Source of the DNA: Paenibacillus sp. UNC451MF
Lineage (GTDB): Bacteria > Bacillota > Bacilli > Paenibacillales > NBRC-103111
Length of the DNA stretch: 53,026 nucleotides
Assembly: GCF_000686845.1 (NCBI RefSeq)
Contig: NZ_JMLS01000034.1
Coordinates: forward strand, 1 to 53,026
Direction: 5' to 3'
The notes under the pieces were generated by a model that had not been told where the DNA came from, ran no database searches, and was given only the letters and a program-made list of their open reading frames with translations. Position numbers and translations under genes: made by a program. Positions 7,801 through 16,677 of the stretch are shown here, one piece after another (position 1 is the first letter of the stretch; every line of letters begins with the position of its first letter).

Positions 7801-8442
7801 CTAATCCTCACGTGATTTTTGAACTAATCGTTTGGCCGCATTGCGGTCTGTAACCTGAAGCTTATTTAATATATTAGAAACATAATTGGCCACCGTCTTA
7901 TTGCTAATATGCAGCCTGGCAGCGATCTCCGCGTTACTGTCTCCCTCCGTGATTCGCTCCAATATTTCCATCTCGCGCTTGGTGAGCTCCGAAAAGGCGG
8001 GATCATCCGCTGGAACGGTATGAGGTTGAGAGAAATAATGCATCATCCGTCCGGCAATATCCGAACTGAACACAGCACCACCGCTGCCTACCATTCGAAT
8101 GGATTGCAGCAATTCCTCCTCATCCGAATCCTTCAGGACATATCCTTTGGCACCGACACGCATCGCGGTAAAAACCGACTGGTCATCCCTGAACATCGTC
8201 AGGATCAGAACCTCGATCGCCAGATGCTTCTCTTTAATCTGTCGCGTTGCTTCGATACCGTTAATACCCGGCATCCGGATATCCATTAGCACAAGATCGG
8301 GCTGCAGACGATCTACAAGTTCTAGCGCTTCTTCCCCTGATGCTGCCTCCCCAACAACTTCAAGATCGTCTGTCGTCCGCAATAAATTTCGTACACCGCT
8401 GCGAAATAATGGATGATCCTCTGCGATAACAATCCTCAACAA
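7801..8442 (-). CDS. NarL/FixJ-family response regulator
   Basis: A 213-residue transcription factor. The receiver domain (1-120) shows the acidic pair after IVIAED, the phospho-acceptor Asp54 in LVLMDIRMPG, a Thr in LILTMF and Lys104 in GYVLKDS. The C-terminal LuxR-type helix-turn-helix (about 145-205) contains LTKREMEILERITEGDSNAEIA and NKTVANYVSNIL. The start is a TTG at 8442 behind GGAGGAG; a second TTG follows directly, so the true start could be one codon in. It lies 16 nt after the sensor kinase and is surely its partner. Likely targets, from shared TTCCC boxes, are the peptide operon and the membrane gene at 10850. Confidence 0.92.
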   Translation of the reverse strand: MLRIVIAEDHPLFRSGVRNLLRTTDDLEVVGEAASGEEALELVDRLQPDLVLMDIRMPGINGIEATRQIKEKHLAIEVLILTMFRDDQSVFTAMRVGAKGYVLKDSDEEELLQSIRMVGSGGAVFSSDIAGRMMHYFSQPHTVPADDPAFSELTKREMEILERITEGDSNAEIAARLHISNKTVANYVSNILNKLQVTDRNAAKRLVQKSRED

Positions 8443-8458
8443 CGTTCTCCTCCTTCTA

Positions 8459-10630
8459 TTAAATCGGTAAAATGGCCAGCACGCGTGTGCCGCCCTGCTG
8501 CAGTCGTTCTATCGAACATTGTCCACCTAATTCCGCCGCCCGTTCCCGTAAGGAATGAAGGCCAATCCCCCCTTTACCCGGAAGTTGCTGAGCATAAGAA
8601 GGAGGAAGGCCTGTGCCGTTATCCGTCACTTCAATCACCAATTGTTTATTCTCTGATATATGAAGTCTAATAGTACAATCGGTTGCTTGGCTGTGCTTAA
8701 TTACATTGACTAACGATTCTGTAACGATACGGTATGCGGCCACCTCCACCGCAGCAGGTAAATCCGGAAGTGGCGGAGGCTCGAGCAGGTGGATGTGAAT
8801 GGGAATCGTCCCTAGTTCATCCGCGAGCAGTCTGGCAGGCTTATTCAGCTCGCTGACTCTCTCTTGGATCGCACTGATCAAACCAAGTTCATCCAGGGAG
8901 GGCGGCCGCAAATCATGAACGAGTGTACGAATCTCATCCACCGTCGCACGAATAACTCGCCTAAGGTCTCCCAGCATCTCTATGGCAATATCAGGCTTTT
9001 TGACGACATATTTCTCAGCCGTAGCCACATTTAGCGCTAAAGCAGCCAGCCGGGGAGCCAGATCATCATGCAGATTTTTGCGAATTTGCCGGCGTTCCTC
9101 TTCCCTGGCGAGCACCAGCTTTTCCCGGGATTCCTGCAAATCCTTCGCCAGCAGCTTCATGCCAAGTGTCATGTTCACATTCTCAACGATGGGACCTGCT
9201 TGGTGCAGCAGTACATCCAGAAATTTATTGTCTTCAGATGAAAAGGCTTCCCCGGGCGACCGGCAGGACAAGTAAAGCATCCCCAATTGTTCCCCACGGT
9301 GAATGATCGGAAATGGCCGCACCTCATGGATCGGCACTCCAGCCGATGCGACAAGAGCATCCTGCCCTCCTACTCCAAGCGCAATGCCTGCATAAGGCAA
9401 GCGCAGGGATTCCTTTACTGTAGATGCGAGAACCTCCAGCATGGCCTCCGGCGCCAAAGGTTGAACGAGCTGGCTACCGAGCTCCAGCAAAACCGCATAA
9501 GGATCGTCGTGGCGTCCTTTCATCATGCGGTTCACGAGCCGCTGAAGCCTCTCTTTAAGCGGAGCGAACGCAGCCGCCACCACTGCCGTCGACGCTAAGG
9601 AGATGAACAAATTATCCTTTGTCTCGAATAACTGGCTTAAGTAATAGACCGATAAGATGTAGATCGCCGCCACGCAAAGGGATAATGCACCATAGACCAA
9701 CGTTCGATTGACCAGCGGATCAATGTCCCACAAGCGATGCCTCAGAATTGCCATTGTAAGCGTGAACGGAATCGCGAGTAAGCTTAAATTAAGAAGCGCA
9801 TTGAGATAAACATAGGTCATCGCACTTCCGTCATTCATGCTCGGGTCGAACAAAATACTCATCCCGACAAAACCGATCATGCCCACGGCTAACCCATATA
9901 CCACCCATTTGGTTTGTTGGCGCTGTGCCGGCGAGGATACCTTCAGAAACCGGTATATTTGCGAATAAATTAGAATCAGCGTCGAGGATGTATACCACAA
10001 CAACTGAAGGTAAGCAGAAATCCCGAATTTATTCCATATGCTTCCTTGGTTAAAAAAGCTGCTAATATCCACGATCGATATGAATAGGAAGACCACGAAA
10101 GTCCATCTTGGTACAAACGAACCATTGGGAAATAGCAAAAATAACAGAGATAAACCAATCCAGCCGAGAGACGAGACAAATGAGAACCACGATTCCTGCC
10201 ATGCAATCCCTTGTGAAGCGACCCAGGTCAACGAAGGGAAGGAAGTACCGAACGCAACCATTGCCAAGGCGGCCAGTATAGCCATCGGTTCGCGAAATCC
10301 TTTCCAAAAGATAAGCAGTGCTGCGGCATAATAAACAAACGTAAAAATAACATCGATGCATACGAAAATGAATGCATAGGTCTCCAGAGTCGGATGAATT
10401 ACTCCGGCATGTTCAAGAGGCATTGCCGGTACCCAGTTGCTGCAGCCGTTAACAATACACGTTGAAACGAGCTGTTGGTAGTATTTAGGTATACCAGCCG
10501 AATATAACACTACCGTCATTAGGGAAAATAGGACCGACAGAAGCTGGAGGTAAAGCAGTTGCCCTCTCTTGTGCAGTCGTGGTGCGGGTTCTGCTGTTCG
10601 TTCATCGATCCGGGGTTGAGGTTGCGGCAT
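8459..10630 (-). CDS. membrane sensor histidine kinase, HisKA_3 type
   Basis: A 723-residue sensor. An N-terminal region of about eight to nine membrane segments (25-355) contains a Cys pair in an outer loop (TCIVNGC, 57-63). Then comes a GAF-like domain (about 375-490) and a HisKA_3 dimerisation helix with REEERRQIRKNLHDDLAPR, where His521 should be phosphorylated. The ATPase domain ends it, with N-box residues in ESLVNVIKHS, the G1 box DNGTG and a G2 box GKGGIGLHSLRERA. A good AAGGGGG site precedes the ATG. The architecture is close to DegS/NarX-like kinases with an unknown extracellular signal; the neighbouring secreted peptide is a candidate ligand or product. Confidence 0.9.
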   Translation of the reverse strand: MPQPQPRIDERTAEPAPRLHKRGQLLYLQLLSVLFSLMTVVLYSAGIPKYYQQLVSTCIVNGCSNWVPAMPLEHAGVIHPTLETYAFIFVCIDVIFTFVYYAAALLIFWKGFREPMAILAALAMVAFGTSFPSLTWVASQGIAWQESWFSFVSSLGWIGLSLLFLLFPNGSFVPRWTFVVFLFISIVDISSFFNQGSIWNKFGISAYLQLLWYTSSTLILIYSQIYRFLKVSSPAQRQQTKWVVYGLAVGMIGFVGMSILFDPSMNDGSAMTYVYLNALLNLSLLAIPFTLTMAILRHRLWDIDPLVNRTLVYGALSLCVAAIYILSVYYLSQLFETKDNLFISLASTAVVAAAFAPLKERLQRLVNRMMKGRHDDPYAVLLELGSQLVQPLAPEAMLEVLASTVKESLRLPYAGIALGVGGQDALVASAGVPIHEVRPFPIIHRGEQLGMLYLSCRSPGEAFSSEDNKFLDVLLHQAGPIVENVNMTLGMKLLAKDLQESREKLVLAREEERRQIRKNLHDDLAPRLAALALNVATAEKYVVKKPDIAIEMLGDLRRVIRATVDEIRTLVHDLRPPSLDELGLISAIQERVSELNKPARLLADELGTIPIHIHLLEPPPLPDLPAAVEVAAYRIVTESLVNVIKHSQATDCTIRLHISENKQLVIEVTDNGTGLPPSYAQQLPGKGGIGLHSLRERAAELGGQCSIERLQQGGTRVLAILPI

Positions 10631-10710
10631 AAGTCCCCCTTAGCTTATATACTCCAATCTATTTTTATTATATCGAGCCGAATGCAGCTTGAATATGGAA
10701 AAAACGTAAT

Positions 10711-10747
10711 TTCCCGGCCGGCTCCCGGATTTCCCAAAAATGTCCCA
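10711..10747 (+). promoter_or_regulatory. TTCCC-box array between the kinase and a divergent gene
   Basis: TTCCCGG, CTCCCGG, TTCCCAA and GTCCCAG follow one another, CCC cores at 10713, 10724, 10733 and 10744 (spacings 11, 9, 11). TTTCCCGGCC here equals the box upstream of the KPEA peptide. It lies between the divergent genes at 10630 and 10850. Confidence 0.5.
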
Positions 10748-10849
10748 GTCTCTTTTCCACTAACTTTGTGTGCACGCTACCCTGTTTTCCATGATGTTCA
10801 AACCTCTATAATCAAGCTCAATAACGCACCTACAGGAGGTTATAAACAA

Positions 10850-11407
10850 ATGAGTGAAAAACGAGTTGTTCAATGGTTAGGTATGATTTGTCTATTGGCA
10901 GGCATCTCCCGAATGGGGATGACTCCAACTTCGATCATTTGGGGAACAGACAGTTCTCCGGAGCTGATCTTCGGGTTCGTTGCAAGCATTCTCATGTCAG
11001 TAGGTACTATAGCTACATTTATAGTCCAATCAAGAGAAACCGGTATGATTGGATTTATTACAGTTCTTGCAGTCATTATCGGCAATATCGCAACAACCTG
11101 CATGCTGTGGTCTTCCTTTCCATCTGTCGATACATCATTGAAGCCGGATGGTGTTGCTTACCAAACCTTGCACATGCTTGTTGTTATTGGATTTACGGGG
11201 GGGACATTATTATTTACGTTTCTAACCTACCGAGCACATGTATTTCCACGCTGGATCATCACATTGCTGGTACTGATGTTGTTATCCATGGTACTGCCGA
11301 TCGAAGACAACAAATATTTTGCATTCTTCTGGGGATTAGCTTACGTGGGTATGGGCTACGCCATATGGAGTGACAAATTAAATTCATCGGAGAAAACTTA
11401 CAAGTAA
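10850..11407 (+). CDS. multi-pass membrane protein of unknown function
   Basis: A 185-residue protein with about six hydrophobic helices and short loops. Segments include VVQWLGMICLLAGI, FVASILMSVGTIATF, IGFITVLAVIIGNIA, LHMLVVIGFTGGTLLF, WIITLLVLMLLSMVLP and FAFFWGLAYVGMGY. The start at 10850 follows ACAGGAGG by 7 nt; a longer ORF upstream has no ribosome binding site and would place the operator array inside a gene. It is transcribed away from the histidine kinase and shares the TTCCC-box intergenic region with it, so it is probably co-regulated. A terminator follows. I do not recognise the family. Confidence 0.75.
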   Translation: MSEKRVVQWLGMICLLAGISRMGMTPTSIIWGTDSSPELIFGFVASILMSVGTIATFIVQSRETGMIGFITVLAVIIGNIATTCMLWSSFPSVDTSLKPDGVAYQTLHMLVVIGFTGGTLLFTFLTYRAHVFPRWIITLLVLMLLSMVLPIEDNKYFAFFWGLAYVGMGYAIWSDKLNSSEKTYK

Positions 11408-11415
11408 GACATAAT

Positions 11416-11463
11416 GGCTATCCCAAAAGACATTTTCATGACTTTTGGGATAGCCTCTTTTTT
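11416..11463 (+). terminator. rho-independent terminator
   Basis: GGCTATCCCAAAAG and CTTTTGGGATAGCC form a 14-bp stem followed by a T-rich tract. Confidence 0.92.
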
Positions 11464-11486
11464 CCAACCCGAAGCACAAATGCTAA

Positions 11487-12452
11487 TTAGCTCAGCTTTT
11501 GACCACAATTCGGACAAAAGTTGGCTCCTTCGTTTTTCGTACCACAGTTAGGACAGAAGTTAGGCTTGCTTCCTCCTTGAGAAGAAGGCGTCTGATTTTG
11601 ATTTTGATTCTGATTCATATTTTTCATCATTTCATTCGCCATGTTCATTCCCATCATCATGCCTGCCACGTCCGATGCTGTTCCACCGCCATTTGATTTA
11701 CCGGAAGCCATCGCATTCGTCATGCTTACCTGTTGGTATTTCTGCAAGTTGCCGATCATTTCGTGAGAAGCCGTCTTCGTAATCATATCCTGTATTTCCT
11801 GAGGATAGTTAAAGCTCATCACTTGAAAGCCCGTAATCGTCATTCCATGATCCAACACTTCCATATCCAGATCCTCACGAATACCTCTAGCAATATCGGA
11901 TGCATTCGCCTGGAGATTGAACATGTCCTTCCCTTCTCTGCTGATCCACTTCATTAGCAGCTGATCCAGCACCGAAGTGATACGAATTTTAATATCCTCA
12001 ACAAGATAGCTGTCTTTCATCCCGGCAATTTTATCGATTAGCCCAACATAATCATTGACTTTAAAATTGAACGTACCGTTCGCGCGTATCGGCATGCCGC
12101 CTGGAAGCTGCGGAGTCGGGATTAGAACAGGATTCTGCGTCCCCCATTTGACGGTAAACTCCTTCGTGTTCACAAATAAAACTTCCACTCTCATACCGCT
12201 GTTGAAGCCGAATTTGAATCCTTTTAAAGTGGATAAGAATGGAATGATATCCGAATCGATCTGGTACTCCCCATCATCTTGGAATATCCCCTCGATCTTA
12301 CCATTATTCACGAAAATGGCATCTTGACCCGGGCGGATAATCAGTTTACTGCCTTTCTTAATCTCCCGATTATTCCACTTCCAAAAGATCATATCATCTC
12401 TAAACTCTTCCCATTCCACAACGTTCGAAAATTGATTTTTGAAAAATCCCAT
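11487..12452 (-). CDS. ydjI: SPFH-domain protein YdjI, PspA anchor partner
   Basis: A 321-residue protein of the YdjI type: an SPFH-like 'virion core' domain (about 1-225, beginning MGFFKNQFSNVVEWEEFRDD, with PGQDAIFVNNGKIEG), a Met/Asn/Gln-rich low-complexity linker (about 240-295), and a C-terminal zinc ribbon CPNCG...CPNCG. In Bacillus subtilis YdjI is needed for membrane localisation of the PspA homologue together with YdjG and YdjH. The start at 12452 gives the family's N terminus and has an AAGGGG site; nine extra upstream residues were rejected. It is last in a four-gene operon. Confidence 0.9.
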   Translation of the reverse strand: MGFFKNQFSNVVEWEEFRDDMIFWKWNNREIKKGSKLIIRPGQDAIFVNNGKIEGIFQDDGEYQIDSDIIPFLSTLKGFKFGFNSGMRVEVLFVNTKEFTVKWGTQNPVLIPTPQLPGGMPIRANGTFNFKVNDYVGLIDKIAGMKDSYLVEDIKIRITSVLDQLLMKWISREGKDMFNLQANASDIARGIREDLDMEVLDHGMTITGFQVMSFNYPQEIQDMITKTASHEMIGNLQKYQQVSMTNAMASGKSNGGGTASDVAGMMMGMNMANEMMKNMNQNQNQNQTPSSQGGSKPNFCPNCGTKNEGANFCPNCGQKLS

Positions 12453-12491
12453 ACAAATACCCCTTCCATTGGTTATCAACTCATCACTTAA

Positions 12492-13280
12492 TTAGAACTT
12501 GCCTCTGCTGCCGCTATGCGAATGGCCACCTCCGGTGATACCTCCTCCGCCGCCTCCAGAGCTCCTGCCAGAGCTTTTTTCTATTTTATGCTTCGTTACG
12601 GTTGTTCGAATGTACTGATCCTGCCGATCCAGAACCCCTGAACTGCTTGCATCCTCATAAGTTTGCCGGTTTACGGTGACTCGTCCGCCGGAGCGATAGG
12701 CCATTATTCCAACAGCAATACCTCCAATAGCCAAAGCCCCTCCTAATTGAAACCACACATTAAACAGCACATTATCCGGATTTACTCCTGGCTTGAAGCC
12801 CATGTATTTATAGGATGTTTTGATATAGGTTTCAAATGCCTGCTTATAATTGCTGCTTGACAGATCAGATGTAATCTTACCTCGTATTTTATCCAACCTG
12901 CCATCACCCAGAAGCTGCTCAGCCTTATAAAACCCAGCCAAATACACATCACGATTTCTCATATCCAGCGTCAAGATGACTGCGTTACCATGAGATTTGT
13001 CGTACCCGGGTCCATGCTCGTCATAAAAATTCTCCGTCATCTTTTTGACATCTACATTTTTGTCGTTATTAGAAGTAATGATGATAATATCCGTTTCTCT
13101 TTTGACCCCGTATTGATTAGCCATCGTATTTAGCGCTTGATATTCTTCAGGAGTAAGCAGCTTCGCATCATCATAGATCAATGTTTTCTCTTCCATTGCT
13201 GCCATTATGATTTGAGCGGGAACGGCCAGATACACCATAAAGAAGAACAGAACTGCCAGAAAAGCTACTAGCCTTCTCAC
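12492..13280 (-). CDS. ydjH: TPM-domain membrane protein YdjH
   Basis: A 262-residue protein with an N-terminal signal/anchor helix, a TPM (YgcG-like) domain (about 35-165: TLIYDDAKLLTPEEYQAL, DIIIITSNNDKN, GNAVILTLDMRNRDVYLAG), a second membrane helix (about 185-205) and a Ser/Gly/His-rich tail. I choose the GTG at 13280: GGGAGGG lies 5 nt upstream and GTGA overlaps the TGA stop of ydjG, a classic translational coupling. The alternative ATG at 13304 would give a 28-nt overlap and no binding site. It should act with YdjG and YdjI on PspA at the membrane. Confidence 0.85.
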   Translation of the reverse strand: MRRLVAFLAVLFFFMVYLAVPAQIIMAAMEEKTLIYDDAKLLTPEEYQALNTMANQYGVKRETDIIIITSNNDKNVDVKKMTENFYDEHGPGYDKSHGNAVILTLDMRNRDVYLAGFYKAEQLLGDGRLDKIRGKITSDLSSSNYKQAFETYIKTSYKYMGFKPGVNPDNVLFNVWFQLGGALAIGGIAVGIMAYRSGGRVTVNRQTYEDASSSGVLDRQDQYIRTTVTKHKIEKSSGRSSGGGGGGITGGGHSHSGSRGKF

Positions 13281-14308
13281 AGGAACCCTCCCCCCATCAT
13301 CCATGAGATTATTTTTAATGACAGGAAAGAGATGCTAGAAATACCCGCAAACCATGCTGCTACCTTCAGCTTGCTTATCGGAGGCTTGCCAACGACCTTG
13401 CCGGTCTGACCGTTCATGGCGAACGTATACTCCAGTCTATTATAATCATAGTGAACCACCCATACCGGAAGCAAACAATATTCTACGTTCTTTACTCTTG
13501 TATCAATTTCCTTATTTGTAAAATGAACACTAGAATATTCCGACACTGCTGACGAAATGGACGATTCTATATACTCTCTAATTTTATTCTTTGCCCGCGG
13601 TAACATCTCCGCATCTGTATAACTGTATTTCTCCGCAACATAACCTGCCAGATAGGGAGTTTTAAAGCTCTTCAGTTGATCATATTGATACGGCTCCAGC
13701 TTATCCATTAGCATATCATTCATCTTCTCAGACGAATCAATTGGCACTCTCACATAATTCAACTGAAGCTTGCGGTAAATGTCAAAATGCTGCGTCTCCG
13801 TGTATCGGTAATCCGCGTCTGCATAAGTCCTAACTCTCGTGGCATGCCCCGTTACATCCACTTTGCTATGCAATTCATATAGCCAGAAAGGAATATACAT
13901 TCCGGTCATCCCTTTAATACGATCTGCGGTCATAAAGCCGCTCGGAGTAAGAAGACCGTTCCTGCACCATTTCCGGAAAGCCTCTATCGCCTTCTCCTTA
14001 CTGATTGTGAAAGGGATGACCAAGCCTGGAGCAAGCTTCCCGCTCAAGCGATCGCCGAGAACTACAGCCGAGCCGCAAAAGCTGCACGTGGTTGCCGCCG
14101 TTTCCGCTTCGGTGATAATGACGGCTCCACAGCTAGTACAGTGATATTCATGGATCTCATCTGGAGAAATATCTTGCTGGCCAAGTGGATCAGAGATCTG
14201 CTCGATATTATCCTTTCTCCCACAGCTATGACACGATAACGTCCCCGTCTCGGAGTCAAAGACCATGCCGCTGCCACAGTTAGGACATTTATATTCAATA
14301 ACGTTCAT
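13277..14308 (-). CDS. ydjG: zinc-ribbon membrane protein YdjG
   Basis: A 343-residue protein with two N-terminal zinc ribbons: CPNCG...CHSCG (8-29) and CTSCG...CSFCG (about 53-78). A long soluble domain (85-300) and a single C-terminal membrane helix follow (about 318-336, VAAWFAGISSISFLSLKIISW). In Bacillus subtilis YdjG anchors PspA through YdjH and YdjI. The ATG follows AGAGGTG by about 6 nt. It is second in the operon after pspA with a 170-nt gap; that gap contains an imperfect hairpin (TAGCGCTAAAGCGC), which might lower expression relative to pspA. Confidence 0.87.
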   Translation of the reverse strand: MNVIEYKCPNCGSGMVFDSETGTLSCHSCGRKDNIEQISDPLGQQDISPDEIHEYHCTSCGAVIITEAETAATTCSFCGSAVVLGDRLSGKLAPGLVIPFTISKEKAIEAFRKWCRNGLLTPSGFMTADRIKGMTGMYIPFWLYELHSKVDVTGHATRVRTYADADYRYTETQHFDIYRKLQLNYVRVPIDSSEKMNDMLMDKLEPYQYDQLKSFKTPYLAGYVAEKYSYTDAEMLPRAKNKIREYIESSISSAVSEYSSVHFTNKEIDTRVKNVEYCLLPVWVVHYDYNRLEYTFAMNGQTGKVVGKPPISKLKVAAWFAGISSISFLSLKIISWMMGGGFL

Positions 14309-14478
14309 CTGTTCACCTCTATGACGTAAGAAATAGCTAAGGGCTTTATTCCTTTTTTTACCACACCAGAATGTTTAAGTTCTTTATAGCGCTAAAGCGC
14401 AGATGAACAGCATTCGGATTGGCGAATAAACCTACACCTAAACGCTGTCGCTCATCTTTGAAGGACCTCGATAGAGGT

Positions 14479-15171
14479 TTATCTCAGTTTTGCTCGGATT
14501 GCAGCCAACTCATCTTCGGGCTTGAGCTGACTTACCGTATTGGCAGGTGTATCTGAATTCTTCTCCATCTGTGCAAACAGTGTGTCCAGGTCATCCGCCT
14601 TCGTTCCAGCCCTAAGTTCAGCCAGTGCCTCAGCCTCATTCAAAGCTAGATCGGCCTGTTCCTCCATAGCTCGAAAGGAAGCTTGAACATCTTCTGAAGA
14701 GGAGCGACCTGAATTCACCCCCTGCTGCAGCTTCGCAGCGTCCAGCTTCCCTTTAAGCTCTATCTGTCGAGCCTCCAGCTGTCCCAGATCCGATATAAGC
14801 TTATCCTGCATTTGTTTCATGTTTGCAGCATTGGTGGAAGCGAGATCATAAGCCGCCTGCAGCTCGGTTAACCTCTCACCTAACTTCGCTTTATTTTCCA
14901 GAAATTTCAAGGCGTCATCCTCATTGCCCGCTTCAACAGATTTCTCCGCATATCTCTGCAGCTTCTTGATCTCGGCACTGCACTCATCGAGGTGCGTTTT
15001 TGCTCTTCGCTCATCCGCAAGCACAGCAGCCGTTTCAGATTTTACCTTCCCTAGATCGCTGTTCAAGGTCCGCATATATTCATCGATCGTCTTCTCCGGA
15101 TCATTGTTATGCTCCATTAAAGAATTGATATTGACCTTCATAATATCCCTTAATCTTGATAAAATTCCCAT
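14479..15171 (-). CDS. pspA: PspA/IM30 family envelope-stress protein
   Basis: A 230-residue coiled-coil protein that should assemble on stressed membranes. The N terminus MGILSRLRDIMKVNINSLMEH is an amphipathic helix, followed by DPEKTIDEYMRTLNSDLGKVK and a long heptad-rich coiled coil (about 25-190). A short acidic tail ends DELAAIRAKLR. Length fits PspA/LiaH/YdjF. GAAGGGAG lies before the ATG. It is the first gene of pspA-ydjG-ydjH-ydjI, the same order as ydjF-I in Bacillus subtilis, and has an ECF-sigma-like promoter (next entry). Confidence 0.93.
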   Translation of the reverse strand: MGILSRLRDIMKVNINSLMEHNNDPEKTIDEYMRTLNSDLGKVKSETAAVLADERRAKTHLDECSAEIKKLQRYAEKSVEAGNEDDALKFLENKAKLGERLTELQAAYDLASTNAANMKQMQDKLISDLGQLEARQIELKGKLDAAKLQQGVNSGRSSSEDVQASFRAMEEQADLALNEAEALAELRAGTKADDLDTLFAQMEKNSDTPANTVSQLKPEDELAAIRAKLR

Positions 15172-15210
15172 AACATGCCACTCCCTTCACGATAATCCTT
15201 ATTCTAATAA

Positions 15211-15237
15211 TACAGCAGTATCAGCAAAAAGGTTTCG
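15211..15237 (-). promoter_or_regulatory. ECF (SigW-like) promoter of pspA operon
   Basis: On the minus strand GAAACC, 16 nt, TGTA; the SigW-class consensus is TGAAAC-N16-CGTA. The -10 lies 40 nt before the pspA ATG. It fits the known SigW control of ydjFGHI. Confidence 0.65.
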
Positions 15238-15415
15238 ATGAATTACAAAAACGACCCTCTCTAAATCTATTATGCTAAGAACCTTGTTGTAGGATAGAAG
15301 AATTTGAGATCAACCTGATCGCTGATTGTAACAAATATCACTGATTTCAAATCACTGATTATTATACAATAGAATAAGGATAACTATTTCGACAGAGTAA
15401 TGGAGGAAAAGAGGA

Positions 15416-15715
15416 ATGAAACGAGAGTGTATCGTCCATTTTAAAATTATTAGCAAGTCGGGAACACGGGTGCTAAGAGGACTTATTTATTTGGAGGAAA
15501 ATCAGGAACCCACATTACAGGACTATGAGCAGTGCCTTAAAGACTGCGGTCATGATGTACGCATCGAAAATCAAAACCAGTTCATTTTCAAAGCGTTCAA
15601 ACCCGGAGAAGAGTATCTTATCGATGTTCTGGAAGATTACGAGGATTCTCATACAAGGGATAGGCATGCTGAAAGCTTGGCCAAAACATTCATCAAGGGC
15701 AACAATCCCATTTAA
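15416..15715 (+). CDS. small hypothetical protein, 99 aa
   Basis: A 99-residue soluble protein beginning MKRECIVHFKIISKSG, rich in charged residues and with acidic stretches (LEDYEDSHTRDRH). The predicted pattern is beta strands then helix. AATGGAGG lies about 11 nt before the ATG, which makes it credible. It is monocistronic and divergent from pspA. No family recognised; the double Cys (CLKDCG) is the only notable local feature. Confidence 0.6.
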   Translation: MKRECIVHFKIISKSGTRVLRGLIYLEENQEPTLQDYEQCLKDCGHDVRIENQNQFIFKAFKPGEEYLIDVLEDYEDSHTRDRHAESLAKTFIKGNNPI

Positions 15716-15854
15716 TTGCTGTTGTCCTCCTGCAGGGGAGATTCAGCAAATGGCTACAAAGTTGTAATAATCCCCTGCATGAACAAGCTGCTGAATTGGA
15801 TATTTGCCCTGCTTAGACAACACACGCATTAGTTCAGAACCCCCTAAAATAATC

Positions 15855-16481
15855 CTAGAGCTTATCAAATTCCACTCCATATTTATTGAAGATTGCGTCA
15901 TATTTATTTTCGAATATGGTCCATCTCTGTTCTGTTCCATACTTTTCCTGTAAAGCCTTCAAATAGTGTTTAGCTGCTCCTACATCATTCGATTGTAATA
16001 GCAAATGGAAGCTCTCTTCGCCCAGATGTAAAAATGGACCTGAAGTGTAATAATCAACAAGAGATCTGGTACTAGTCATAGTATCATAGAATTGAATAAC
16101 CTCTTCTAATCCACTTAGGAGCGTTTTTCTTAAATCATCCATATTCGTATCAAGAGTGATTGAAAATCGATCTGGAACAGACTTGGCAATTTCCCCAATT
16201 CTTGCTCTGAAGTGACAATCCACTTCTTTGGGTGCTGTCACAATTTCTCTCGATTGTATCTGTGCCAACTCCGCTGCATAAATACCGCAATTCACATAAA
16301 ACATTACATTGTCCGCTGAATTACCAGAGGATTTTTGGAAGTTGAACATGTAAATGAGGTTGTCTGTTATCTTATTGAAATTCAAACCCTTCTTAGTGAA
16401 GCCACGCTTGGAAAGGAACGGCTTTACGTCCTGCTTAATCATATCGTTAAAGAGCTGCTGCAACACGATCCCCCATTCCAT
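15855..16481 (-). CDS. DUF4304-domain protein
   Basis: A 208-residue protein whose first 130 residues fit DUF4304: FNDMIKQDVKPFLSKRGFTKKGLNF, then an aromatic strand IYMFNFQKS and VNCGIY. The C-terminal part is helical (SFHLLLQSNDVGAAKHYLKAL). Function of the family is unknown; members often sit near immunity or toxin genes, but I see none here. The start is uncertain: the ATG at 16481 lacks a clear site, while a downstream GTG follows GGGGG. Confidence 0.75.
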   Translation of the reverse strand: MEWGIVLQQLFNDMIKQDVKPFLSKRGFTKKGLNFNKITDNLIYMFNFQKSSGNSADNVMFYVNCGIYAAELAQIQSREIVTAPKEVDCHFRARIGEIAKSVPDRFSITLDTNMDDLRKTLLSGLEEVIQFYDTMTSTRSLVDYYTSGPFLHLGEESFHLLLQSNDVGAAKHYLKALQEKYGTEQRWTIFENKYDAIFNKYGVEFDKL

Positions 16482-16677
16482 ATTAATAACATTTTATCCT
16501 ATCTGTTACTTTAATGAAAAGGCAGCCGATCATGATGACCGGCTACCCACGATTTTGTCCTCCTATTTCAGCTACAAGAGACAACTTTTGAAGTTCAAAA
16601 AAAACAAATGATTATTTTTTTATATCATGTTAGCATTCGAAATGTACCAAATCTAATACAGAAAGGAATAAAAAGGT

